Assembly (NCBI GenBank): GCA_001931875.2
Contig: MSJH02000625.1
Location: 62,001 to 126,000 of the forward strand
Source of the DNA: Byssochlamys sp. IMV 00236
Taxonomy: Eukaryota > Ascomycota > Eurotiomycetes > Eurotiales > Thermoascaceae
Length of the DNA stretch: 64,000 nucleotides
Direction: 5' to 3'
Numbering within the stretch: position 1 is the first letter of the stretch; each line of letters begins with the position of its first letter. The translations under genes and the position numbers were made by a program. Under the pieces are notes generated by a model. It saw only the letters and a list, made by a program, of their open reading frames with translations, was not told where the DNA came from and ran no database searches. Shown here one piece after another: positions 22,271 through 33,873 of this stretch.

Positions 22271-25200
22271 ATGGCTGGCCCGCAACGGCCTGCCTCCGGG
22301 CTGGCGACGAGGAAAACCGGCCTGCGCCCCCCTACAACACGGCGACTGGCCTCTACAGCATCAGAGCGGTCGCAATCGCCGGCAGTGAAGTCTGTCACAT
22401 CAATGAGGAGCGGTCAGAATACTCCAAGCACGCTATCGACGGCTGGAACCAAGCGCAAAGAGAGAGACTTCGATCCAGAAGCGGGCGCGGAAACCAACAT
22501 CCATGTCGTCGTCCGTTGTCGCGGAAGGACTGAACGGGAGGTGAAGGAGAACAGTGGGGTAGCGGTGGCCACTGAAGGCGTCAAAGGATCGAATGTTGAG
22601 TTGTCCATGGGGCCGAACGCGGTCAGCAACAAAACGTACCATTTTGATAGAGTTTTCTCGCCCGCTGCAGACCAAGCGATCATCTTTGAGGATGTTGTGG
22701 CCCCTATATTGAATGAGGTATGTTGATCATGAGCGCTAGCTATAAGCGTGATTTTCACTGACAGCTTTCCAAGATGCTCTCCGGCTATAACTGCACGATA
22801 TTCGCGTATGGCCAGACGGGCACTGGCAAGACGTATACGATGTCAGGAGATATGACTGACACGCTAGGGCTTCTGTCTGATAACGCAGGTATCATCCCTC
22901 GAGTGTTGTACGCGCTTTTCCGAAAATTAGAGGAGACAGACAGTACCGTGAAATGCTCGTTCATTGAGCTGTACAACGAAGAACTGAGGGATTTGCTCTC
23001 CGCGGAAGACAACTCAAAACTCAAAATTTTTGAAAACGAGGGCAAGAAGGGCCATAGCGGAAGCACAATGGTGCAGGGCATGGAGGAGACATACATCGAT
23101 TCGGCACATGCAGGTATCAAGCTGTTGCAGCGCGGCAGTCACCGCCGCCAGGTCGCGGCCACAAAGTGCAACGATCTCAGTTCGCGCAGTCACACCGTGT
23201 TTACCATTACAGTTTTCACAAAACGCGTATCCGAGTCAGGGGAAGAGAATATTGGTTCGGCAAAGTTGAACTTGGTGGACCTGGCAGGAAGCGAGAATAT
23301 TGGCCGCAGTGGCGCTGAAAACAAACGAGCGGTGGAAGCTGGTCTGATCAACAAGAGCTTGCTCACTTTGGGTCGGGTCATCAACGCACTGGTCGACAAG
23401 AGTTCCCATATTCCCTACAGGTTGGTTTGCTTCCCTTCTGTCCCAGACCGATTCACTAACGAATACCAGAGAGTCCAAGCTCACGCGGCTACTGCAAGAT
23501 TCTTTGGGAGGACAAACTAAGACGTGCATAATCGCTACCATTTCGAATTCTAGGAGCAACCTCGAGGAGACCATATCTACCCTGGATTATGCATTCCGCG
23601 CAAAGAACATCCGCAATAGGCCGCAGATCAATTTGGCCATGTCCAAAAAGACACTCCTGCGCGAATACACATACGAGATCGAAAAGCTGAAAAGCGATCT
23701 GATTGCGACAAGGCACAGAAACGGGGTGTACCTGTCGACGGAAGCATACGAGGAGATGACAGTCGAGAGCGAGTCGCGACGGATTGTGAACGAGGAGCAA
23801 CGAGTGAAAATCGAGATGATGGAAGCGAATCTGAAGAATAAGCTGCAGGAAATATTCGCCTTGACCAGCAATTTCAACAATCTGAGGAAAGACAATGAAG
23901 AAACTCGAGCCGCGCTTGAAGGAACTAATGATCTGCTAAAGCAGACGGAGATTGTCCTTGAGGACACCCGGCGGATGCTGGACGAAGAAGAAATGCTGCG
24001 CAAAGCACACCAGGAGACCGAGGAGAAACTGCATAACATTGGCACCGACCTTGTTTCCACCTTGGACAGAACGGTGGGAGACATGAACGGACTGCGCTTG
24101 AAACTCCGGCGAAAATCGGATCTGCACGCTCTGAACCGCGAGACATGGCAGGCATCAACCTCGGAGGTAGTGGATGTGACAAGCCTGGTAGATAGCCGAG
24201 TGGAGCAGTTTCAACAGCAGCATTCGCAGCTATTGTCAGCTTTCTCGTCCAAGATTACCCGATTCGTGCAGTCCGAGATTAACAACGTGGAGTTGAGTCA
24301 ATCGCAACTGAGCGACTTTACGTCACTTTTTGATGAGGCGGAATCGGAGGCAAAGGCGCAGACATCCAACGCCCACGATGAGATGAACGACATCCTCGAA
24401 GAGATCAAAGTGCTTCGGGAGAATGTCAAAACCAGGGTTGGTGAAGGGCTGAATGGATTGTCGGCCGCAGCGGCTCGCATCTCCAAGGAGGTCATCGATG
24501 AGTTGACAGACTTCCACACGCAGGTAAGTTTGACGTCGATTATCAAGTGAGAGACGTACTGATCTATGTAGCTCCATGCATCGTACAGCGACCTCGGCAG
24601 GGAGTTCAAGTCGATGTTTGAGAACATGCTTATGCACCTTGAATCCCAGAAGTCTGAAGTCATGGGACTGCGCTCTCAGCTGCAGGAAGCAAACCGTCGA
24701 GCGGTCTTAGCCAACCAGACAGCGTCATCGCAGCTGGGGCAGGCGTTGGACGAGGAGCGTGAAGGTGCAGAGGCTGAGCGTGCTGAATTGCTCTCTCAGA
24801 TTGAACTTCTGATAGAGAAATCTGCACAGAAGCAGGCAGCTCGCCTGAGGAGCAAGGTCAACAATATACGAGCAGACATGGCATCCTCCGACCAGACTCT
24901 GGAACAAGCTGGCAATGCATATGGAGAAAGCATGGACAAATGGGCTCTCAAGGAAGATAAGTTTGTCGATGAAATAACTGCTACAAGGGACGATCTGAAG
25001 AATAAGATGAAAAGTGATTGGACGGTAAGACAACTGCCCTTGTTAGTCCGATCAAGGCTGACATTGTTAGATGTTCGATGAACGCAATGCTTCCATCCAG
25101 AAGGCAACGGAGTCGGTCCATCAAGAGACTGTCCGTATAGTAGATGCCCAAATGAATGATGTTGCTATACAAATGGAGGCCTTGGACGATTTCGTGACCA

Positions 25201-26072
25201 AGGCTCGATCCCAGAACGGCCGGTACCACGAAATGCATCTGGAGAACCTGGACAGCCTGTCTGCAAACGTCCGCGAGTCATACTCCAGCCTGCGTGAGCA
25301 TTTCACAGGCTTTGGTGACCGAGCCCGTGGATTCCAGGAAGACATCAACCGGCAGAAGAACACTGTAGAGGAGTCTGCAGTTCCATTATCTGATGGAGTA
25401 CGCAAGCCCCTCGCGGAGCTCCGAACGAATATTCAGAATGCTCCGATGGCTGAATACACCGTTACTGGGGAGACACCGCAAAAATCGCATTACGAGTACC
25501 CGTCGAAGCTCCCGCGCACAGAGTCGCACGAGGCGCTCCTGGCGAGACGGCGGAAATCGTATCAATCATCTGTCTCTCCTACGAAAAAACAGCAGTCTCC
25601 TCTGAAACAGCAACAACCCTTGCTCTCACCACTGGAAAGCGAGGAGGATGCGGTGGCACCGTTGGGTGGCCCATTGCTAGGTTCTCCATCGAAAACCCTT
25701 GTTTATAATGACCTAGAGGACGAGGTAGGGTCTCTCCCACCTCCAACCACTGCAGGCACACCATCCAACACGGGACTTAGGGAAGTCGATATAAACGTCG
25801 CCGCGAAACCACTCGTTTGTAGTGCCGACTCTGACGCTGTCACGACATCACATGTTTCTGCCACCATCATGGAAAAGGACCTGATCTCCGAGGAGGACGA
25901 CATGGCTCCACCATTGAAAAGACATGCTTCCTCGTCAGCTATTGCAAAAAGTAATCTCCCGCAGAAGATCACAGCTAAAAAGTTAGCGGGTATGATGGAA
26001 GGAAGGGAGAACATCCCCATCTCGACCGGAGAGTATAATGGGCGGCGGCTGAGAAGCCGGCCTTCGACTTGA
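22271..26072 (+). CDS. bimC: kinesin-5 (BimC/Eg5), mitotic motor
   Basis: Plus-end-directed homotetrameric kinesin that slides antiparallel spindle microtubules. Exons 22271-22717, 22765-23420, 23470-24523, 24572-25024, 25071-26072 give 1203 residues, close to A. nidulans BimC. A Ser/Thr/Arg-rich tail of about 75 residues precedes the motor, which opens [11 protein letters not shown]. The P-loop is [13 protein letters not shown] (about residue 165), switch I SSRSHTVF, switch [15 protein letters not shown] and the microtubule-binding [14 protein letters not shown] region spans intron 2. The neck [12 protein letters not shown] leads to a long coiled coil, roughly residues 430-900. The C-terminal tail is Ser/Pro-rich with probable Cdk sites and ends [10 protein letters not shown], as in fungal BimC proteins. 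Intact; all joins keep frame. Confidence 0.96.
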
Positions 26073-26611
26073 GCTACAGTGCTTTTAGTTTTGGATTGGA
26101 GTTTGGCTTTGGTTTGGATAAGACGATACCCCTACTGGTTGTTTTTGGGGTTTCAATGCCCCGGCACTTCATTTGCAATTCTTATTTTAGGGAACAAGTC
26201 ACGGGCCGTCGGGATCTTTTCTTTTGTTGGGCCATTCGGCGAACGGAGTTTTGTATTTCTGGTATAGAATGGCCTTGTTTATATCGCTTGCTGGATTGGG
26301 TTGTACAGCTACTGGCCCAGTCGGTCTTAATTCATTATCCTAAGCCTTGTTCCTTTATATACGGGCGGCTCATAAAGATGTACTACTGGTCGAATCGAGG
26401 ACGAGAGTGATCATGTCTCGTCAATAACGTAGTTTGTTTCTCAACCCAGGAATATGCAGAGAGAGGAGAACGTAATGTTTATACGAATGAATGACCCAGT
26501 TAAGCCTCGCTCACCTCTTTAGATGTGGAGGAGAGGTCAAGTTCCATGCCGTCATACAATATGTAGAATACACCGTAAATCTATCCTATAGAGTAGCTCG
26601 AACAAATCGGT
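26073..26611. other. convergent intergenic
   Basis: Tail-to-tail spacer of 539 bp, G/T-rich just after bimC; holds both 3' UTRs. Nothing else seen. Confidence 0.5.
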
Positions 26612-27691
26612 CTATTGGGGTCGATCTGTCTCCTGTTCTTCGCTCTGCTGGGCTGGATCCGGGCTAGCTTGACCAGGCGGTTCCTGCTCTGTATTTTCTT
26701 CGCCCTCTGCCTCTGTTTCTTGTATGCCGCGGCCTTCGTGGGCTGGCAATCCGCCACCTGCCTCGATGACGAGCCGCAACTCGCCCATGCGCTTTTCAAA
26801 CTGCTCCATCATCTCCTCGAGTGTTTGCCCGCCATCCTTGCTATCTCGATCCCGCAGGATCGGTTCCCGCGGCTGTCCGGATGTGCCCTCGATCTTCAGC
26901 ATGACACCGCTGGACAACCCGGGCTGTTGCTGCTGGTCGCCCGGTGATGTGGTGGTGTCGAACGTGGGGGCAGGCGTCAGATGCGTTTTCAACACCTGCC
27001 AGGCGGGCGTAAGGCTCTGGGCGGATGTGACTGTGAATTGAGGCGGAGGCTGCTGCTGCTGCGGTGCAGCCGGTGAGGTCGACAGCGATGGTGGTCCGCC
27101 TCCAGTGGCGGGATCCGGATTCTGTAGCTGCTCTGGGTTCGTCGGCTCCATGTCCAAGATGATATAGTGCTCCCTGACGCCCGGTATGGGCGGTGGCAGG
27201 GAGGACGTTTTTCTGACATCCGACTGCCGACTGTCCTCGAGCTCGGGGTCTCCTTCGTACGTTGTGCCGACCTCCTGTCCTGTCGTCACCGGTGGGACGA
27301 TGCCATGATCTGCCTCTAGCGAGCGCAGCGCCGCCTCCGTAACGATGTCCGTATCATCGTCTGAGAAGATGTAATGTACTGTAGGATGGTAATGTTCAGA
27401 GGCGTTGGTGTCTTCGACGAGAGTGAAGAACGGCCGGAACTGTGGCTGTTGGGAGGATGCGAAACTGTGTCGTCTCTCCTCGGAGCTCACGCCGTCCCCG
27501 TGATGCTGGTGCTGGTGCTGGTGCTGAAGCTGAAGCTCACCAGCTGGACCGGACTCGGATGGAGTAGAAGAGGTCGCGTGTGGCTCTACAGCGCCCGTGC
27601 GCGATCGAGGCACTGTGTTGTTGGATGCGCGGAGAGATTGCTTGGATGACGATGCCGACAGATGCGGAACGGTCTGTTTGGGTAGAGACAT
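26612..27691 (-). CDS. fungal low-complexity protein, function unknown
   Basis: Single-exon frame of 359 residues. One conserved-looking block lies near residues 80-125: FRPFFTLVEDTNASEHYH, then VHYIFSDDDTDIVTEAALR, followed by a short EHYIILDMEP segment near 170. The rest is disordered: an N-terminal basic Ser/Asn region, a (Gln-His)n run encoded by a CTG/CAC-type trinucleotide tract at about 27,498-27,535, Pro/Gln-rich middle, one predicted coiled-coil stretch LEEMMEQFEKRMGELRLVIE and an acidic Glu/Gln tail. The HYIILDM sequence has the shape of an Atg8-interacting motif (aromatic-x-x-Leu) but the acidic context is weak. I do not recognise the family. The arrangement of a core block followed by tail suggests a scaffold or regulator. 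Confidence 0.7.
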   Translation of the reverse strand: MSLPKQTVPHLSASSSKQSLRASNNTVPRSRTGAVEPHATSSTPSESGPAGELQLQHQHQHQHHGDGVSSEERRHSFASSQQPQFRPFFTLVEDTNASEHYHPTVHYIFSDDDTDIVTEAALRSLEADHGIVPPVTTGQEVGTTYEGDPELEDSRQSDVRKTSSLPPPIPGVREHYIILDMEPTNPEQLQNPDPATGGGPPSLSTSPAAPQQQQPPPQFTVTSAQSLTPAWQVLKTHLTPAPTFDTTTSPGDQQQQPGLSSGVMLKIEGTSGQPREPILRDRDSKDGGQTLEEMMEQFEKRMGELRLVIEAGGGLPAHEGRGIQETEAEGEENTEQEPPGQASPDPAQQSEEQETDRPQ

Positions 27692-28482
27692 TCTTATCCG
27701 GAGCAGCGTAGACAGGGCTACATGGCGGGAAGTGGTAGTCAGTAGGAGAAGAAGCTCTTCACTGCTGGCAACGAGGTCATAGCAGCTGGAGGTTAATGGT
27801 CAGGTCAGTCAGTCAGTGAGTTAGTAGTAGGTAAGTAAGGTAGTTAAGTCGGTTCACTTATTGTAACTAGTTAGTCTAGTGGGAGCTTCTGGCGGATGGA
27901 GACGCCATCTTACCTTAACTTAAATGCGACACCGGCTGCCCTTCCGTCCGAGTGATTTAGGGATCGACTTAGGAATCTGATAGATCAAGATTGGCGTTCA
28001 ACGGTTAGAAGTGGTACTTTGGCAGGTCAGTATTTGCTCTATCTTGTTTATGGTGATGCTATTATATTCTGCGTCCTTATAGGAGAGAATGAGGGCATCT
28101 ATTCAAGCTCTTCCAGACCGTATTTCGCACTAGATAGCGATCTGCGTCTACTTGGCGCAAATGTAGATCTCGTCTCTATCTAACTGATTCAGAGGATCGG
28201 ATCATTCAATGATATTGCTACATGTCAGCCGTGGTCGGGATTGGCTGTTTGCATTGGTCCATTCTACCAAATATGCTAAGTAGTGTACTGGTTTAATTTC
28301 ACTTGAAACCAGCATTATTCGTTCTTTACTATGTACTCCAATGCCCGAGTTCCGATACGAAGCCAGCGGAAGTATGTTTGCCATCAACGACGGTGCATGG
28401 TAAGCTCATGGTCACGAAGATCTCAATTGAATTTCCTCCTATTCACCCTGTAGTCAACGTCAGAAATCTACCCGGACCATCA
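27692..28482. other. intergenic at edge of conserved block
   Basis: Includes short CAGT and AGTA tandem stretches at about 27,800-27,835. No coding sequence supported. The boundary between housekeeping genes and the inserted-looking transporter patch lies here. Confidence 0.5.
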
Positions 28483-30318
28483 TCAGACTGCCTCATGATG
28501 CGATATCTGCGGATTGGCCTCTTCACCATTATGGACCGCACGATCTTTGCTATGATCATCTGGCGTTAGTTCAGTACCAGCCCTCTGTCTAATATGTGCC
28601 ATTTCAGCCTGTGGTGGCGGAATCCACTTGGAGCTCTTCCACGCAGGGACGCCCTCGAGGTACATTGTGTCGATTTCCTCGAGCGTTTTACCCTGTCCTT
28701 CTATGACGAAAAAGTATACCACAGCTGCGGCGAGGACATTGCATCCGGCAAAAACGTAACCGTAGCGGAAATCGATAGACTTGGTGATGAACGGGGTGAA
28801 GAAGGCTATGAGGAAATTCCATGTCCAATTGCTCGCGGTAGCAAGAGACATGGCCTTAGCACGATATCTGGACGGATATATCTCGGACATAATCGTCCAG
28901 ATCATGGGCCCCCACGTGGTTGCAAATCCAAGGATGAAGAAGCACGCAAAGACGATCAGGGCAATGCCTGCACCACGAGTATTCTGCGGATTGTTTCGAT
29001 CCAGGGAAAAATGACCCACTGAAGCAAAGATTAAGAAGCAAACAAACATCCAAATGGACCCTGCGATCAGAGATTTGCGACGACCGTAGTGCTCAACCAG
29101 ATAGAGCCCGATGAAAGTCACACCGAAATTTATGGTGTTTAGAATGATCTGAGTCACATAGGAGTTGATATCCACAGATTTGAATATGGTGGTCCCATAG
29201 TAGAAGAACTAATTCGCTCCTGTAAGCTGCTGGAGAGCTTGCAGACCGACTCCAAGCGCGATTCTATAGGCCATGCGTGGTGCACGTAGCATGTTTATAA
29301 AGTCCTGCACCGGCCCGACTTTAAGCTGGCTCTCAGCTTTAAGCTTAGTCTCAATCTCTTCCAGCTGTACTTGAATGCTCCAGTGATTCTCTGACGCGCC
29401 GTAGATTCTGCAGAGCGTCCGTGTTGCTCGCTGGACGTGGCCGTGCCGATAATCGTATCTTGGGGTCTCGGGAAATGCCTGTATACCGAAGCCAAGGATA
29501 CCTGCCCAGAGCCATCCCAAACCGATGACAATCCTCCATGAACTAGAATTGCCAGCTTGGTGCTCCACAGTTCCATAGTTGAAACAGGCTGCCAAGAAGA
29601 TGCCCATGGTAATGAAGAGCTGGTTGATTATGTGAGTACAGCGGTTCATTCTTTATATGCGAGTCGAATGGATGTAGACACCCACCTGATACGTGGAAAC
29701 AAGCGCTCCTCGAACCCATGGCGGAGCGCTTTCACTTTGATACATAGGGACCAGTAGACTCAGGGCGCCAACACCCAGTCCAGCGATGAAGCGCCCGATC
29801 ATCATCTGGTACCATGCAGTGACAGAAGCGATCTGGACAATAAATCCCACAGAGACGATGACTGACCAAAATGAAATGGAATGTTTTCGACCAATCCTAT
29901 CTGCTACGGGGGCAGCGACAAGAGCGCCGATGAGGGTTCCGATGGATAGTAAGGCGACGATCAGTCCAGATCGGACAGTGCTGAAATATGCTACTCCCTG
30001 CGAGTTACGCTGGCCAAAGCGATCTAGGAAATCAGGCATTTCGAGAAACCCGGATATCTGACCAGTATCATATCCAAAGCTGCATAGGACAATCGTCAGT
30101 CAGCTATCTTTACATGCCTGAGCGTCTGAATCGATGTTTTTCTATGCTTACATGAGTCCCCCCATGGAAACTAGCACTCCCATCCAAAAAGTCCTTGCCG
30201 TGACACGTGGTAACGGCGAGTAGTCAATCGGTCCTTGTACATCTACTTCATGTCCCTGTTTCTCGGACTCCGGGCGCTTGTCATCGAAATAAACGGTCAA
30301 GATTTTCGGGTTCTTCAT
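28483..30318 (-). pseudogene. MFS hexose/sugar transporter with in-frame TAG
   Basis: A sugar carrier of the yeast HXT/RGT2-like fungal group, complete except for one lesion. Exon 1 starts at ATG 30316-30318 and ends in VSMGGLI; the frame continues FGYDTGQISGFLEMPDF, DRIGRKHS, GRFIAGLGVGALSLLVPMYQ, PWVRGALVSTYQ, FPETPRYDYRHG, LQALQQLTGAN, then TAG at 29209-29211, then FFYYGTTIFKSVDINS, GRRKSL, FATTWGPMIWTIMSEIYPSRYRAKA and EGQGKTLEEIDTMY to the stop at 28483. In relatives the residue at the TAG is Tyr (GANYFFYYG). No intron fits around it. The protein would stop near helix 7. Everything downstream is still in frame, so the loss is recent or the base is an error; one-base read-through is possible but its context is not the usual one. 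Confidence 0.85.
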
Positions 30319-32011
30319 GATTGGTTCAGATTATATGACGGATACTTCTCAGCAAGTCAAGATACTATTCCTCTACTCAAAGTTCAGTTGGCTTTCTGGG
30401 GCTTATATTCTTCTTGTCTTCCCATGAGAGACATGGTAAGCCGCATAATACCCCACAAATGGACCAACAAGCTAGCACCATTGCTGACATCATCTCTCAG
30501 CACGATCTCGCATCTTCGAATCCCCATGATCTCTCTCCAGCCCAGCTGTCATGGGACGCGGAGAAGTGGCAGAAGAACCCATGGTTGAGGTCTTACGAGC
30601 TAGAACATGGGTGGCGAATATATATATATACCTACATACATCCGGACCGACCTTTCGGCATCCGGAAAGACGCGGATCCGTCACTGAATCACCAATAGAC
30701 CGCATAGTTGCTGAGAATTAAAGCATCATATATATAATCCAGGTGGCAGCTGACCTATTGTCAGATAAGCCACATTGCTTGGCTGTGACGGTAATGCAAA
30801 GAAAACTCTGTACTCCTCGGTCATAGTTCCCAGAAGGGGCGCTGTTCCGGGATTCCCTCGACAGAACATGCAAAAGATGAGAGGCGTTTTCGTAGGACGT
30901 TCGCAGATAATCCTGTTGGGAATGTATGTGAGCCTGATCTCTTATCTGTGGTTCCGCAAGAGACGCGTCGACTTGCTACAATTGGAAAGAATAACAGTTA
31001 CATCGGTCCCATCCCACACACATTGAATTATCAAAATCACCTGCTCTCGAGATTCAGGTAGATATTGTACAATCGAACAGACGAGATCTTAACAGAATTT
31101 GTCCATCTCAGTGACGTCTGTCATGCCTCCAAGGTCTTATAAACCAGATCCAGAACTGATAGCAGAGGCTGCAAAGAGTCTTCAGGATAGGAATTATCAA
31201 AATTGTTGAATACGGAGAACAACTGATGCACCGTTTTGGTTCTCCGGCGATAAATTTGGTGATATTTGAGGTCCGCTGTTCAACTTTAAAATTGATGCCC
31301 TGGTTCATTGACTAGGCTGTTGAGTGGATCGTCCCTGACTGCCAGTCATCGCGTGCATCTCGAACAGTCTTGGGTCACGGCTATCCCCTGGTAGCTCCTT
31401 CTGAACTCCCAGCGGGAGTAAAAGGAGAGATCACGAGATAAAGGCACTCATACACGGGGTTTATGAACAAAAGTCTTATTTCCCAGGTTCTCTGCTTACG
31501 ATACATGTATTCTCACTCGTTGGCTTGCCTTATACTAGAAGATACAACGTAGAGTATAGTTAGCTTCGACCGGAACCAAAGTAACTTGACGATTCAACAC
31601 CCTAATTTCATGCCATCTTCGATGTGTCATCTGCTCAAACATCTGACTGGCGGTATAAGCAAGTGGAGTGAGCTTTATAAGCGCTTTTGCTGTTCATGAC
31701 CCGGTGAACCATGAGGACGAGGATGAAAGCGAGGATGATTTTTAGAAGAGAGTTGAGGAGGCCGTGTGGACGGTAGAAAGCTGGGACTGGGGTGGCTCTC
31801 CTGAACAAAAGCATTCGGACATCATCGAAGGCATCCTTCGTGACTGTCGCACTATTGACATGCTGTCCATCAGGACATTGTGATATCCTATTCAACAAAA
31901 AGCAGATGATTGCTTCCAGATAATGCAAAGTGAACGATTAGACAGAAATGATGCTGTAGAACGATACAAGGCTGCCTGCAGCACTTGAGACTCCGGTCAA
32001 AGCCACGTGCA
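30319..32011. other. 1.7-kb gene-poor stretch with coding debris
   Basis: Upstream of the transporter pseudogene. Besides the remnant at 30459 it contains a 97-codon minus-strand frame at 31635-31928 with one hydrophobic stretch and no known domain, and an AT dinucleotide run near 30,619-30,630. No gene supported. Confidence 0.45.
30459..30615 (+). other. possible coding remnant, family unknown
   Basis: From ATG 30459 about 52 codons read as a plausible soluble N-terminus (starts MDQQASTIADII, contains SWDAEKWQKNPWLRSYELEH) with normal codon use, then run into an AT-dinucleotide tract. No continuation exon was found. It may be the 5' scrap of a lost gene. Low certainty. Confidence 0.25.
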
Positions 32012-32473
32012 TCATTCCTCGCTCTGCTTCCATTCGAACTCTAGATAGAAACATATTGTCAATCGCCATCCAAGGCTATGGCGCAGGGACACTTACTCTG
32101 CCTACACATAGGGCATAGCCCTTTCGAGGACTCTTGCTGAATCCACGTTAGAAGACAATGCTGTTGCAAGCGAAAATTCTGTCAGTAACCAAGACAGTTC
32201 GGAATTAGGATATCCAGCTCCACAATCGCACCATATGAAACGAGTGTCCGCATTTCCCCAGTACTAGACCGTTATTATTCTCTGGTTAGCTGAGTCGATT
32301 AGAAATTGAAACAGACAGAAAGTAGACATACGCAGCGAGCAGTCGTCTCCAGGGAATTTGCAGGTCGGACAGGTGCCGTCAAACTGCACGCGACAGATAC
32401 CGCACACCTCGTCCTCCGGCATATCCCATCGCCAGGATGCGACAGCATTCCACTCCTTGATCGCGACCTTCAT
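32012..32473 (-). CDS. apc11: anaphase-promoting complex subunit 11 (RING-H2)
   Basis: Catalytic RING subunit of the APC/C E3 ubiquitin ligase, which recruits the E2 and drives degradation of securin and mitotic cyclins. Four small exons, 32473-32332, 32263-32232, 32160-32097 and 32040-32012, give 88 residues, the family length. Visible: KEWNAVASWRWDMPEDEVCGICRVQFDG at the N-terminus (split here as KEWNAVASWRW and VCGICRVQFDG), TCPTCKFPGDDCSL, then LGKCGHSFHMHCLLTWIQ and GLCPMCRQKFEW. All RING-H2 zinc ligands are present, including the extra Cys pair (CPTC) of Apc11. The exons are only 29-142 nt, so automatic annotation can easily miss the gene. Confidence 0.95.
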
Positions 32474-32778
32474 TCTGTCACATAGGGTTGTATATAAAGT
32501 AGTAAGAGACGTGCCAGGGTGATTTGTGCACGGATGGTGGATCCGGCAGGCGGTGGATTGTTTACTCTACGATTTTAAGTAGTAGTCTAAGTATCGCCTA
32601 TCGTCGGGACGGCCTGAAGTCCCTCCACTTCTCTCCGCACCGTCATCTCTCAGATCGGCCTCTTCTCCCCGCCGCTGATACGACATCGGGAGCTGCTTCA
32701 TGAGCCTGCTCCGACCTCTGGCCTCCCCGACGTGTCCCCGGTATGTGAATCTCTCCTAGGCGCTGTCCCACCTGAACA
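32474..32778. promoter_or_regulatory. divergent promoter, apc11 / sulfurtransferase
   Basis: 305 bp between two divergent starts, with pyrimidine-rich sequence on the sulfurtransferase side. No other signal recognised. Confidence 0.5.
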
Positions 32779-33873
32779 ATGGCTCTGGTAGCCCTTCGTC
32801 TCTCTTCCTCTCCTTGTCGGCTGGTGCGTCGTACCATGTCCTTCCAGTCACCGCTGCTGCAGCGTCCGCAGCACCGCCAGGTCTCCTTCTCCTCCTATAT
32901 AGTCACCCCGAAGCAGCTGAACGAAGCTCTCAAGAAGAATCCAAGCCCCCGTTCGAAGATTTCTACTGCCCCTCGCATCATCCCGCTATGCGCGGCTTGG
33001 TTTATGCCCAATGACCCGGAAGGCCGGAAGGGAATTGATGTCTTCCGGAAGAACCGCATCCCACACGCCCGTTTCTTTGACCTGGATGCCATCAAGGATC
33101 ATGACTCTCCATACCCCCATATGCTGCCCACCTGCGAGACTTTCACCTCAGCGATGAGTGAATTGGGGATCCGCCGCGATGACGAAATCGTCGTCTATGA
33201 CACCGAGGAGCTTGGACTTTTCAGTGCCCCACGCGTCGGTTGGACTCTTCGAGTCTTCGGACATCCAAGTGTGCATATCCTCGACAACTACAGATTGTGG
33301 GTGCGCGAGGGCTTCCCCGTCGAGACGGGAGAGCCGGAGCCAGTCGAGAAGACCAATTACCCTGTTCCGACCTATGACACCAACATGATCGTGCGTTTCC
33401 CGGAGATGAAGACGATCGCAAAGGAAAACGGTGGAGAAATCGAGATCCTAGATGCGAGATCCTACGGCAGATGGGCTGGCACCGATCCTGAACCGCGCCC
33501 AGGCCTGTCGTCTGGTCATATTCCCGGTTCAAAGAGCTTGCCGTTCCAGGAGCTTCTCGACCCAGAGACCAAGACTCTCTTGCCAAGTGAAGAGCTGCGG
33601 AAAGTCTTCGAGTCCAAAGGCATTGACCCTAAAAAGCCTATTATCAGCTCCTGTGGCACTGGTGTGACGGCTGCGGTCATCGAGACGGCGCTCCAGGAGG
33701 CAGACTACGGTCGCCCAGATGACAGACGACTCTACGATGGAAGCTGGACGTACGTATCCTATAGACTGCCATTTCTGATATTCTGGATCTAGTGTTATGG
33801 CCAACTAACCTGTGACAGGGAATGGGCACAACGCGTCCCCGAGGACAGTGGCCTAATCAGGAAGGAAACGTAG
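32779..33873 (+). CDS. tum1: mercaptopyruvate/thiosulfate sulfurtransferase (two rhodanese domains)
   Basis: Moves sulfane sulfur from 3-mercaptopyruvate or thiosulfate to acceptors; yeast Tum1 feeds the Urm1 tRNA-thiolation relay. Exons 32779-33749 and 33819-33873 give 341 residues. The first ~40 residues are Arg/Ser/Leu-rich without acids, a probable mitochondrial presequence. Domain 1 (about 45-190) holds RIPHARFFDLDAI and DDEIVVYDTEELGLFSAPR; its active position lacks Cys, as usual for the structural half. Domain 2 (about 210-335) holds LDARSYGRWAG, GHIPGSKSLPF and the active loop SCGTGVTA with the persulfide Cys near residue 290. The CGTGVTA form is the mercaptopyruvate-type loop (CGSGVT) more than the rhodanese CRKGVT, so MST activity is favoured. 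The last exon encodes TEWAQRVPED. Confidence 0.93.

Noticed and set aside
29209..29211. Programmed stop read-through in the transporter
   Set aside because: The base context after TAG is not the known read-through type and such carriers have no extended isoforms; a pseudogene or error is simpler.
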